Both the position numbers and the translations under genes were made by a program. A DNA stretch of 13,049 nucleotides from Desulfobacterales bacterium (GTDB lineage Bacteria > Desulfobacterota > Desulfobacteria > Desulfobacterales > C00003106): the NCBI GenBank assembly GCA_030672555.1, contig DAOVGD010000133.1:1-13049 (forward strand). Reading direction: 5' to 3'. The notes below the pieces were generated by a model that did no database searches, was not told the DNA's origin, and saw only the letters and a program-made list of their open reading frames with translations. This document shows, piece by piece, positions 7,604-13,049 of the stretch; the first letter of the stretch is position 1; each line of letters opens with the position of its first letter.

Positions 7604-8453
7604 GCCTTTCCCTTGCCACATGAGTATAGATCTGAGTAGTAGAAATATCCACGTGCCCTAACATGATCTGAACAGATCGTAGGTCTGCTCCATGTTCAAG
7701 AAGATGAGTGGCAAAAGAGTGTCGCAGGGTGTGGGGATAAACCTTTCCGGGTATTCCAGCCTGAGCCGCATAACGCTTTAAAAGCTTCCAGAACCCCTGG
7801 CGGGTTAAACACTTCCCTGAGCGGTTGACAAATAGATACGGACTATTACGTCCTTTAAGAAGCGCCCTTCTTCCGTTCCTCAGATATTGTTCAATCTGAT
7901 TCTTTGCGATAAGCCCTATAGGTATAACCCGCTCTTTGGAACCCTTTCCGAACACTTTTACAAAACCGGCTTCAAGATTTATTTCCTGCAATCGGATTTT
8001 AATAAGCTCTGAAACCCTTAATCCAGCCGCGTATAAAAGTTCCAGCATGGCCGAGTCTCTTAGTCCAAGAGGTGTCTTAATATCTGGAGCGGCCAGGAGT
8101 CTTTCAACTTCTTTGACATGCAAAAAGTCAGGGAGCTTTTGTAGCCATTTTGGAATATCCACTAATTGGACAGGATTGGCCTTCAATATCCCTTCCTTGG
8201 TCAGGAACCGATAAAAAGCCCGCAGTGTTACCACGTGTCTCGCCCTGCTTCGCGCTGACAGCCCTGTTCTTTGTAGCGTAATTAAATAGCTTAAAATATG
8301 TGTGGTATCTGAATTAGAGATATCAGAGACCCCTTTTTCTCCCAAGAATGTAATATAACGGCTCAAATCTCTGCTGTATGCCTCCAATGTATTCGAGGAA
8401 AGCCCTTTTTCCACCACCAAAAAATCAGTAAATCGGTCTACCAGATTATCCAT
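7566..8453 (-). CDS. xerD: Tyrosine recombinase XerD
   Basis: 295 residues, the length of XerD, which with XerC resolves chromosome dimers at dif. N-terminal SAM-like core-binding domain (about 1-90), catalytic domain with R146 (AAGLRVSEL), K170 (FGKGSKER), H241 and R244 (HTLRHSFATH), H267 (LGHVDISTTQ) and Y276 (QIYTHV); all six active-site residues are present, and the sequence starts MDNLVDRFTDFL, as expected for XerD rather than an integron or phage integrase. ATG 8453 is the only reasonable start (in-frame stop 21 nt upstream), but no Shine-Dalgarno precedes it: heptamer repeats begin 5 bp away. It follows the M24 peptidase gene on the same strand after a 184-bp repeat-filled gap. Its 3' end overlaps the kinase gene by 38 bp. 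Confidence 0.96.
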   Translation of the reverse strand: MDNLVDRFTDFLVVEKGLSSNTLEAYSRDLSRYITFLGEKGVSDISNSDTTHILSYLITLQRTGLSARSRARHVVTLRAFYRFLTKEGILKANPVQLVDIPKWLQKLPDFLHVKEVERLLAAPDIKTPLGLRDSAMLELLYAAGLRVSELIKIRLQEINLEAGFVKVFGKGSKERVIPIGLIAKNQIEQYLRNGRRALLKGRNSPYLFVNRSGKCLTRQGFWKLLKRYAAQAGIPGKVYPHTLRHSFATHLLEHGADLRSVQIMLGHVDISTTQIYTHVARERLKRVHQEYHPRG

Positions 8454-8457
8454 GATA

Positions 8458-8513
8458 CGATTTTGGATTTTGGATCATACGATTGCGGATTTTGGATTTC
8501 GGATTTTGGATTT
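8458..8513 (+). repeat. Heptamer block, 8 units (TGGATTT type)
   Basis: Eight gapless 7-bp units (CGATTTT, GGATTTT, GGATCAT, ACGATTG, CGGATTT, TGGATTT, CGGATTT, TGGATTT). It occupies the leader of xerD, on the opposite strand. Positions 8485-8503 are the perfect 19-bp inverted partner of 8602-8620. Confidence 0.88.
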
Positions 8514-8540
8514 ATCATGCAGAACGCCAAAAACTGTCAC
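8512..8540 (-). promoter_or_regulatory. Possible xerD promoter inside the inverted repeat
   Basis: GTGACA (8540-8535), 17 bp, TGATAA (8517-8512) on the minus strand, in the unique stretch between the two heptamer blocks. A transcript from here would carry the left block as its 5' leader. The boxes are only moderate. Confidence 0.3.
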
Positions 8541-8592
8541 AAACGATCATGATATCGTAAAAAGTCATATTGCCCCTCTACCATCAGTGAAT

Positions 8593-8634
8593 AATCCACA
8601 TTCCGAAATCCAAAATCCGCATTCCAAAATCACC
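8593..8634 (-). repeat. Heptamer block, 6 units, inverse of 8458-8513
   Basis: Six gapless units (AATCCAC, ATTCCGA, AATCCAA, AATCCGC, ATTCCAA, AATCACC), ending 3 bp before the stop codon of the peptidase gene. With the opposite block it brackets 79 bp of unique sequence. Confidence 0.85.
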
Positions 8635-8637
8635 CTC

Positions 8638-9747
8638 CTATAAGAGCACAGGCATCTTATTTAATACTTCTGCCCTATTTTCCTGCACAACTACCATGTT
8701 TTCCAGCCGTACTCCGCCCCATCCGGGAATATATATTCCCGGTTCCACAGTAACCACCATGCCGGGTTCAAGTATGATATCGTGGGTGGGGTTCAGAGCC
8801 GGCTTTTCGTGCACGGCCAACCCCACCCCATGGCCCAAACCGTGGCCAAATTTTCCTTTGAATCCCCTTTCATCTATATAATCACGGGCGACCTTATCGA
8901 CAGACTTGCTACTGACACCAGCCTTTATGCTCTCAATTGCTCCTTGTTGAGCATCGTAAACGGCTTGAACAACATCCCTGAATTTCGTATCCGGTTTCCC
9001 AAGAATTACCGTCCGGCTCATATCAGAACAGTAGCCGTCCAACCGTGAGCCAAGGTCAAAAAGGATTGGCTCCCCGGTCTTAATTTTCCGATTCGTGGGA
9101 ATGGCATGTGGAAGAGCAGAGTTTTCACCGGAGGCAACAATTGGAGAAAATGATATCTCCTCTGCCCCTCTTTCTCGTATCTCCCTTTCAATAGACCATG
9201 CCACATCCTTTTCCGACATTCCGGGGGCGAGCCCGTCTAAAATCGCAGTGAGCGCTAATTCCGTTATCGCAATGGAACGTTTGATCGCCTCTATTTCAAA
9301 GTCTTCCTTGATGATTCGAAGACCTTCCACCATCTCCTCACACGGAACAAGGTCAACTGATATTCCTGCCTCTTTAAGGGCTTCGGACACCTTCTGAAAC
9401 TGGAGATAAGAAAGGCGGCCGGCTTCAAATCCAAGGCGCTTGGTCTTGAGATCTTTTAATATATCCGGCAAGAGATCAATAATACCTTTTGAGTAGCATA
9501 GAGGTTCAAAGCTCGGCGCTTCGTTCCCGGCCTGTTCAATATAACGGGAATCAGTAGTTAGAAGTTGTCTGTTTCGAGTAATAAATAAGGACCCGGCCGA
9601 CTCGTCGCACTGCCCGTCGTGTCCTTTAAAGCCGCTTAAGTACAGCCTGTTCTCTCCTTTCAGCACCCAAAATGTATCAATTGAGCGTATGTGCAGATCT
9701 TTTCTTAATTTTTCCAGCCTGTGAGCGTACATTCCACCTTCGTCCAT
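8638..9747 (-). CDS. M24B family Xaa-Pro aminopeptidase/dipeptidase
   Basis: 369 residues. N-terminal creatinase-like domain (about 8-140) and C-terminal pita-bread metallopeptidase with all five metal ligands: D231 (FDLG), D242 (SDMSRT), H306 (GHGLGHGVG), E335 (VEPGIYIPG) and E349 (RLENMVVV). It should cleave the bond next to proline in short peptides in the cytoplasm using two metal ions. Length fits the short PepQ/YpdF group better than long PepP; aminopeptidase versus prolidase cannot be decided here. Start ATG 9747 is chosen because AGGAG (9759-9755) lies 7 nt before it; the frame could begin 6 nt earlier at a TTG. Shares strand with the ThiC-like gene (220 bp upstream) and xerD. A weak TTGACT-N17-AAAATT (9826-9798) may be its own promoter. 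Confidence 0.95.
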   Translation of the reverse strand: MDEGGMYAHRLEKLRKDLHIRSIDTFWVLKGENRLYLSGFKGHDGQCDESAGSLFITRNRQLLTTDSRYIEQAGNEAPSFEPLCYSKGIIDLLPDILKDLKTKRLGFEAGRLSYLQFQKVSEALKEAGISVDLVPCEEMVEGLRIIKEDFEIEAIKRSIAITELALTAILDGLAPGMSEKDVAWSIEREIRERGAEEISFSPIVASGENSALPHAIPTNRKIKTGEPILFDLGSRLDGYCSDMSRTVILGKPDTKFRDVVQAVYDAQQGAIESIKAGVSSKSVDKVARDYIDERGFKGKFGHGLGHGVGLAVHEKPALNPTHDIILEPGMVVTVEPGIYIPGWGGVRLENMVVVQENRAEVLNKMPVLL

Positions 9748-9842
9748 CTTCAAGCTCCTACCGTTTTTCTTTTTCTGTAATAATTTAGCGCTTTGAAAAT
9801 TTTGCTATTTTCGTTGAAAGAGTCAAATATTGCCAAGTCGAG

Positions 9843-9890
9843 TCCCGCGTGCCGCGGGATTCGACCTGTCTGCGTGCAACGCACAGGCAG
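9843..9890. repeat. Two adjacent GC-rich hairpins between the ThiC-like and peptidase genes
   Basis: First: TCCCGCG-TGC-CGCGGGA (9843-9859), a perfect 7-bp stem with a 3-nt loop. Second: 9866-9890, a TGCGT-GCA-ACGCA core extended by CCTGTC/GGCAG with a 2-nt bulge. They stand out in otherwise AT-rich DNA. No T run follows on the minus strand, so they are not a standard terminator; a dispersed palindromic element or an mRNA processing site is possible. The rest of 9748-9967 holds nothing else I can name beyond a weak promoter. Confidence 0.6.
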
Positions 9891-9967
9891 ATATTCTGCG
9901 GTTCAAAACAGATTCGCAAGGTTGAATTTTTTCAAAAAGCTAAAGTGTTACAAAATTTCTATATTAT

Positions 9968-11275
9968 TCAATTACGTTTATCCCCTTTTAGATATTTACT
10001 AAGCGTTGCTTCGGCATTCTTCAGGGCGCACATATCCCCGCACATGGAACATCCTTTTTCTGTTGAGGATCGGCGCGAGGTCGCAATCTTCCGCGCATCA
10101 TCCGGGAAAAGCATGTTTTTAAACTGACTCTCCCAGTTAAAATCCCTTCTGTCCTTACTTATCTGCATGTCCCTGCTGTCAGCTCTTCCTTTCAGCTTGA
10201 CCACATCTCCTATGTGGGCAGCCAACCTCGCTGTTTTTACCCCGATCTCAACGTCTGCTTCGTTCGGAAGGGCCAAATGCTCTGAAGGGGTGATATAACA
10301 GACAAGGTCTGCACCGTACATAGAGGAATGGGCAGCGCCGATTGCCGCGGTAATGTGGTCAAGACCCGCACCCACATCGGTGGGAAGGGGGCCGAGCATG
10401 TAGTAGGGGGCATCGTTTGACATCTTCTTCTGTAAGATGATGTTGGCCTCGATTTCATCAAGAGGGACATGACCGGGGCCCTCGACCATCATCTGGCACC
10501 CCATCTCTCGTCCGATTTCAGCAAGCTCACAGTTTAGAATGAGTTCGGACATCTGCGCTCTGTCCAAGGAATCATGTATTGCCCCTGCCCTGATTCCATT
10601 TCCCAAGCTAAGAATAGTATCATATTTTTTCAGGATGGAACATACCCTGTCAAACTTTTCATAGAGCGGATTCTCTTTTTTGTTCCTGATCATCCACTCT
10701 ACCATTAATGTCCCACCCTTAGAGCAGAGTCCGCCGTATCTGTATCCCTGATTTTTCATTCGTTCAATAGTAAAGAGGTTGATGCCGCAGTGGACCGCCA
10801 TGAATGCAATACCGTCTTCGCACTGACGCTCGATCAGATCGAACAGCATCTCCTCGTCAAGTTTAGAAGGCGCGCCGTAGCGTATTGCCGCTTCCCGAAA
10901 CGCCTGATAAAGGGGGACGTTTCCAATGGGAAGAGAGCTGACATTGAGTATCTCATTTCTTATCGCATCAAAGTCTCCTGATGCGGAAAGTTCCATAAGT
11001 GTATCCGCGCCGGTTTTTTCCGCTATAAGCGCTTTTTTCTTTTCCAGTTCAATGTCATTAATATCACTCGATGTTCCTATGGAGGCATTTACCTTGGTAC
11101 GCAGCCCTTTACCTATGCCAACTATTCGCTTTTTATTCTTCCGTCCCTTTAGGATCACAATTTGCCCGGCAGCCACCTTCTCCCGAATATATTCCGGCGA
11201 TACCCCTTCATCCTCAGCCACCTGCCTCATAGACGGCGTGGTATGGCCGCGTGCGGCCAGTTCCAATTGTGTCAT
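9968..11275 (-). CDS. thiC/bzaF: ThiC-family radical SAM enzyme, probable 5-hydroxybenzimidazole synthase BzaF
   Basis: About 435 residues. ThiC turns aminoimidazole ribotide into hydroxymethylpyrimidine phosphate; its paralogue BzaF converts the same substrate to 5-hydroxybenzimidazole, a cobamide lower ligand. Seen: GIGKGLRTKVNASIGTSS, MVEGPGHVPLDEIEANI, SLGNGIRAGAIHDSLDRAQ (usual ThiC: SLGDGLRPGS), and the C-terminal cluster motif CSMCGDMC, spaced C-x2-C-x3-C, which binds the 4Fe-4S cluster. Function as BzaF is inferred: it directly follows cobT and cobS, no thiamine gene is near, and no TPP riboswitch lies upstream. The D-to-N and P-to-A changes set it apart from canonical ThiC. Start: ATG 11275 gives the family-typical MTQLE and has AAGGA 11 nt upstream; ATG 11287 in the same frame abuts its AAAGG and is less likely. 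Plain ThiC remains the main alternative. Confidence 0.9.
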   Translation of the reverse strand: MTQLELAARGHTTPSMRQVAEDEGVSPEYIREKVAAGQIVILKGRKNKKRIVGIGKGLRTKVNASIGTSSDINDIELEKKKALIAEKTGADTLMELSASGDFDAIRNEILNVSSLPIGNVPLYQAFREAAIRYGAPSKLDEEMLFDLIERQCEDGIAFMAVHCGINLFTIERMKNQGYRYGGLCSKGGTLMVEWMIRNKKENPLYEKFDRVCSILKKYDTILSLGNGIRAGAIHDSLDRAQMSELILNCELAEIGREMGCQMMVEGPGHVPLDEIEANIILQKKMSNDAPYYMLGPLPTDVGAGLDHITAAIGAAHSSMYGADLVCYITPSEHLALPNEADVEIGVKTARLAAHIGDVVKLKGRADSRDMQISKDRRDFNWESQFKNMLFPDDARKIATSRRSSTEKGCSMCGDMCALKNAEATLSKYLKGDKRN

Positions 11276-11297
11276 TTTCTGGATCATCCTTTCATTA

Positions 11298-11324
11298 AAA
11301 TCGGTGTAATCTGCGTAATCTGCG
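11298..11324 (+). repeat. Three 9-bp units (TAATCTGCG type)
   Basis: AAATCGGTG, TAATCTGCG and TAATCTGCG in a row, in the short gap between cobS and the ThiC-like gene. Together with AT-rich flanks they fill most of 11288-11356. The period is 9, not 7. Confidence 0.65.
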
Positions 11325-11356
11325 GATTGATTAGCCCTTGGTTTTTAATACGAATA

Positions 11357-12073
11357 TCAAAACAGACAACCTGTCATCAGTATCATACATTCAACAATCT
11401 CGCACATCCCCCCCAAGGTATCGCCGGTAACACCATTGATCTTTTTTTTGTAAAACCACAGGAGGATCGCTACACAGAAGGCAAAGATCAAATTCATCAC
11501 AACTGCGACTTTCCAGTTAAACAGAAAGGGGAGGACCGCCGGTATCAATACAAAAAAGAGGGCGCCCTTCCCTGCCTCAGTCATATGCTTTGCAAGCCCA
11601 CCTTCGGCCCTTGCATACGGCATCAGCACCAATCCGATCACCAATGAAGAGCGTGCAAATGCCGGAGCCAGGAGGAGAAACAGCCACCTGTTTCCCTCGG
11701 GCATACATAGGATTCCTTCCCACTTGAACAGGATACAGAATACAAGGGCAAGCACACCCATCGTCCCGATACGGGAATCCCTCATAATCTTTAATGATTC
11801 TTCCCGTGATCGGTGCGACAAGAGACCATCAGCGGTATCTGCCAAGCCGTCTAAATGAAGACCTCTTGTGATTAGAGCCAGAAAGAAGACATCAATCAGG
11901 GACCGAATTTCAGGTCCGAACACAAAGGATGCGGCATAGTCTACACCACAAAGGATCCCACCTATGATCAAACCCACAATCGGGAAATAAAGGACCTTCC
12001 CGTTGTCCTCCCATCGGGCTGAGGAACGAACGGGAAGGATTGTTAAAAATGCCAGTGCTGCAAGAAAGTTCAT
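11357..12073 (-). CDS. cobS: Adenosylcobinamide-GDP ribazoletransferase (cobalamin synthase)
   Basis: 238 residues, normal length for CobS, the membrane enzyme that joins adenosylcobinamide-GDP to the alpha-ribazole phosphate made by CobT. Seen: the MNFLAALAFLTILPV start shared by the family, LHLDGLADTADGL (about 93-105), which carries the acidic metal-binding residues, several hydrophobic membrane spans (about 28-48, 60-85, 108-128, 140-160, 175-215) and the GVTGDTLGGMCE motif near the C-terminus. ATG 12073 fits the family but has no clear Shine-Dalgarno; two CCGCAAAG octads end close upstream. It lies 316 bp after cobT and just before the ThiC-like gene, so the three probably serve lower-ligand assembly. 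Confidence 0.96.
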   Translation of the reverse strand: MNFLAALAFLTILPVRSSARWEDNGKVLYFPIVGLIIGGILCGVDYAASFVFGPEIRSLIDVFFLALITRGLHLDGLADTADGLLSHRSREESLKIMRDSRIGTMGVLALVFCILFKWEGILCMPEGNRWLFLLLAPAFARSSLVIGLVLMPYARAEGGLAKHMTEAGKGALFFVLIPAVLPFLFNWKVAVVMNLIFAFCVAILLWFYKKKINGVTGDTLGGMCEIVECMILMTGCLF

Positions 12074-12100
12074 AATAGTTTACCGCAAAGCCGCAAAGGA

Positions 12101-12199
12101 ATAAATCCGAATATCGAATATCGAAATCCGGCACGAAGTGAAGCGTCAGCGCTCAACAAATCCTAAATTCAAATACCAAATTTTCAAAACGATATTCGG
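12101..12199 (-). repeat. Two heptamer blocks (CGAATAT and AAATCCT types)
   Basis: Five units at 12101-12135 (ATAAATC, CGAATAT, CGAATAT, CGAAATC, CGGCACG) and six at 12158-12199 (AAATCCT, AAATTCA, AATACCA, AATTTTC, AAAACGA, TATTCGG). CGAAATCCG at 12122-12130 is the inverse of CGGATTTCG at 12345-12353, so these face the block on the other side of the hairpin. Confidence 0.65.
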
Positions 12200-12238
12200 C
12201 TTTACGCTGTACCATACTCCTTGCGAATGAAGAGCACA

Positions 12239-12279
12239 ACCTGCCCGCCATCGCGAGCGCTCAGGCGAGGCGGGCGGGT
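12239..12279. repeat. GC-rich hairpin with 11-bp arms
   Basis: ACCTGCCCGCC (12239-12249) pairs with GGCGGGCGGGT (12269-12279), every position pairing if one G-U is allowed; inside, TCGC (12251-12254) can pair with GCGA (12265-12268) around a self-palindromic GAGCGCTC. Very stable for an AT-rich gap. No T run follows on either strand, so it is not a simple terminator; it sits between opposed heptamer blocks. Confidence 0.75.
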
Positions 12280-12298
12280 CTTCCAAATCATATGTTTA

Positions 12299-12382
12299 GG
12301 ATTTTGAATTTTGGTCATTCGAATTTGTTTCGAATTTCGTGCTTCGGATTTCGAATTTAATTAAGGTTCGAATTTCGGATTT
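12299..12382 (+). repeat. Heptamer array, 12 units (CGAATTT/GGATTTT type)
   Basis: Twelve gapless 7-bp steps from GGATTTT (12299) through GAATTTT, CGAATTT, ATTTCGT, ATTTCGA to CGGATTT (12376-12382), with an internal change of register around 12327. It ends 7 bp before the cobT stop codon. Confidence 0.75.
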
Positions 12383-12389
12383 ATTACCC

Positions 12390-13049
12390 TCACACTTCCC
12401 CTTCACTTACTCCCGCCTCTTCAAACGTGAGGACTTCATTACATACCCTTGCCGCTGCCTCGATGATGTGCATTGCAAGGGCTCCGCCTGTCCCTTCGCC
12501 CAGACGAAGGCCAAGGTTGATGATCGGTTCTGCGCCTATACGGGATAACATATGCTTATGCCCCTGCTCCACTGAGGTGTGACCGGCAAAGACATATTCA
12601 CCGACCAAAGGGTTCAGCGTATAGGCAATCAGGGCTCCGGCCGTTGAGATAAGTCCGTCGATAACAACCGGTCGCTTATGATACGCAGCGGCCAGTACGA
12701 GACCCGCAATACCTCCGATCTCAAACCCGCCGACTTTTGCCAGCACGTCGAGGCCGTCCGAAGGGTCGGGATTGTTGATTGCAATAGCCTTTTCAATGAT
12801 CGTACACTTTGAATTGAATCCCTCGTCATTTATCCCCGTGCCTCTTCCTGTCATCTCGTTGACATTCTTGCCGAGGATGACTGCGCCAACAGCACTTGAA
12901 GGGGTTGTATTCGCTATCCCCATATCACCTGTTCCAAGAAGCTGCACTCCGTTTTTTATTGCGCGCGATCCCACTTCAAAACCGGCAAGAATCGCCTTTT
13001 CCGCATCTGCTCGGGTCATGGCAGGCCCTTTTGCGATATTATCTGTTCC
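12390..13049 (-). CDS. cobT: Nicotinate-nucleotide--dimethylbenzimidazole phosphoribosyltransferase, C-terminal part (5' end outside window)
   Basis: 219 residues of CobT are visible; about 130 N-terminal residues lie beyond the right edge. The frame is open to the last base and reads GTDNIAKGPAMT there, a family-typical stretch, so the ATG at 13019 is internal. CobT moves the phosphoribosyl group of nicotinate mononucleotide onto the benzimidazole-type base, giving the alpha-ribazole phosphate used by CobS. Seen: GVQLLGTGDMGIANTT, GRGTGI, VVIDGLISTAGALIA, FAGHTSVEQGH and LRLGEGTGGALAM, whose Glu is the catalytic base in the family. Its substrate here may be 5-hydroxybenzimidazole if the ThiC-like gene is BzaF. 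Confidence 0.96.
   Translation of the reverse strand, partial: GTDNIAKGPAMTRADAEKAILAGFEVGSRAIKNGVQLLGTGDMGIANTTPSSAVGAVILGKNVNEMTGRGTGINDEGFNSKCTIIEKAIAINNPDPSDGLDVLAKVGGFEIGGIAGLVLAAAYHKRPVVIDGLISTAGALIAYTLNPLVGEYVFAGHTSVEQGHKHMLSRIGAEPIINLGLRLGEGTGGALAMHIIEAAARVCNEVLTFEEAGVSEGEV

Larger units (their letters stand above)
12074..12389. other. 316-bp repeat-filled gap inside the cobT-cobS cluster
   Basis: No gene is credible here. From left: two CCGCAAAG octads (12083-12098), heptads of CGAATAT type (12101-12135), heptads of AAATCCT type (12158-12199), about 40 bp of unique sequence, a GC-rich hairpin (12239-12279), then twelve heptads (12299-12382) reaching almost to the cobT stop. I see no cobalamin riboswitch in it on either strand. 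Confidence 0.75.

Noticed and set aside
8452..8643. 63-codon plus-strand reading frame
   Set aside because: It translates the heptamer repeats on both sides; codon content follows the repeat and no ribosome-binding site precedes it.
9843..9890. Rho-independent terminator of the cob/ThiC-like unit
   Set aside because: The stems are strong but no run of T follows on the minus strand.
9793..10127. Plus-strand reading frames of 69 and 92 codons
   Set aside because: They run across the palindromes and into the 3' end of the ThiC-like gene, show no recognisable protein and have no translation signals.
11276..11356. TPP riboswitch before the ThiC-like gene
   Set aside because: The gap is too short and holds 9-bp repeats; no CTGAGA or ACCTGA-type core is seen on the minus strand.
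12200..12230. 20-codon minus-strand leader peptide after AAGGAG near 12220
   Set aside because: The spacing from AAGGAG to ATG is about 1 nt and the peptide is mostly repeat-encoded; not supportable.

Overview
The window reads as chromosomal DNA from an anaerobic deltaproteobacterium (Desulfobacterota type). This is an inference from gene content: a ThiC-family enzyme sitting with cobS and cobT as in anaerobic cobamide pathways, an RpoS-like sigma factor, a cysS-uvrB pair, and intergenic spaces packed with short-period repeats of the kind I associate with that group. No rRNA, tRNA, CRISPR array, insertion sequence or phage gene is visible. Most genes lie on the minus strand; two regulatory genes lie on the plus strand.

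Left part (1-2248): a sigma-70 factor that runs off the left edge (minus strand) is divergent from a one-piece regulator joining an N-terminal XRE helix-turn-helix to a C-terminal receiver domain (plus strand). The 245 bp between them holds two TTGCCA/TGGCAA palindromes and a TTGACA-N17-TATAGA promoter placed so that its transcript should start at or next to the ATG, with no Shine-Dalgarno: a candidate leaderless mRNA. Middle (2253-5724): uvrB and cysS on the minus strand, 4 bp apart, probably one transcript. Then a 478 bp repeat-filled gap and a cytoplasmic GAF-like histidine kinase on the plus strand (6203-7603), whose 3' end overlaps that of xerD by 38 bp.

Right part (7566-13049), all minus strand, reads in transcription order cobT (its N-terminal part lies beyond the window) - cobS - a ThiC-family radical SAM gene - an M24 Xaa-Pro peptidase - xerD. 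The ThiC homologue sits 69-81 bp after cobS with no TPP riboswitch and carries an altered core motif (SLGNGIRAG for SLGDGLRPG). The best reading is BzaF, which makes 5-hydroxybenzimidazole, the lower ligand that CobT activates and CobS joins to GDP-cobinamide; together the three would form an anaerobic cobamide lower-ligand module.

The most unusual feature is noncoding. Three large intergenic spaces (5725-6202, 8454-8637, 12074-12389) are built largely from blocks of 7-bp units. The heptamer differs from block to block (YYTCTGN, GTCNNTN, TGGATTT, CGAATTT) but the 7-bp period is kept, and blocks of opposite orientation face each other as inverted repeats. One 18-unit array ends exactly where the -35 box of the kinase promoter begins; another starts 5 bp from the xerD start codon and leaves no room for a Shine-Dalgarno. 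Smaller period-8 and period-9 repeats lie just upstream of cobS and the ThiC homologue.
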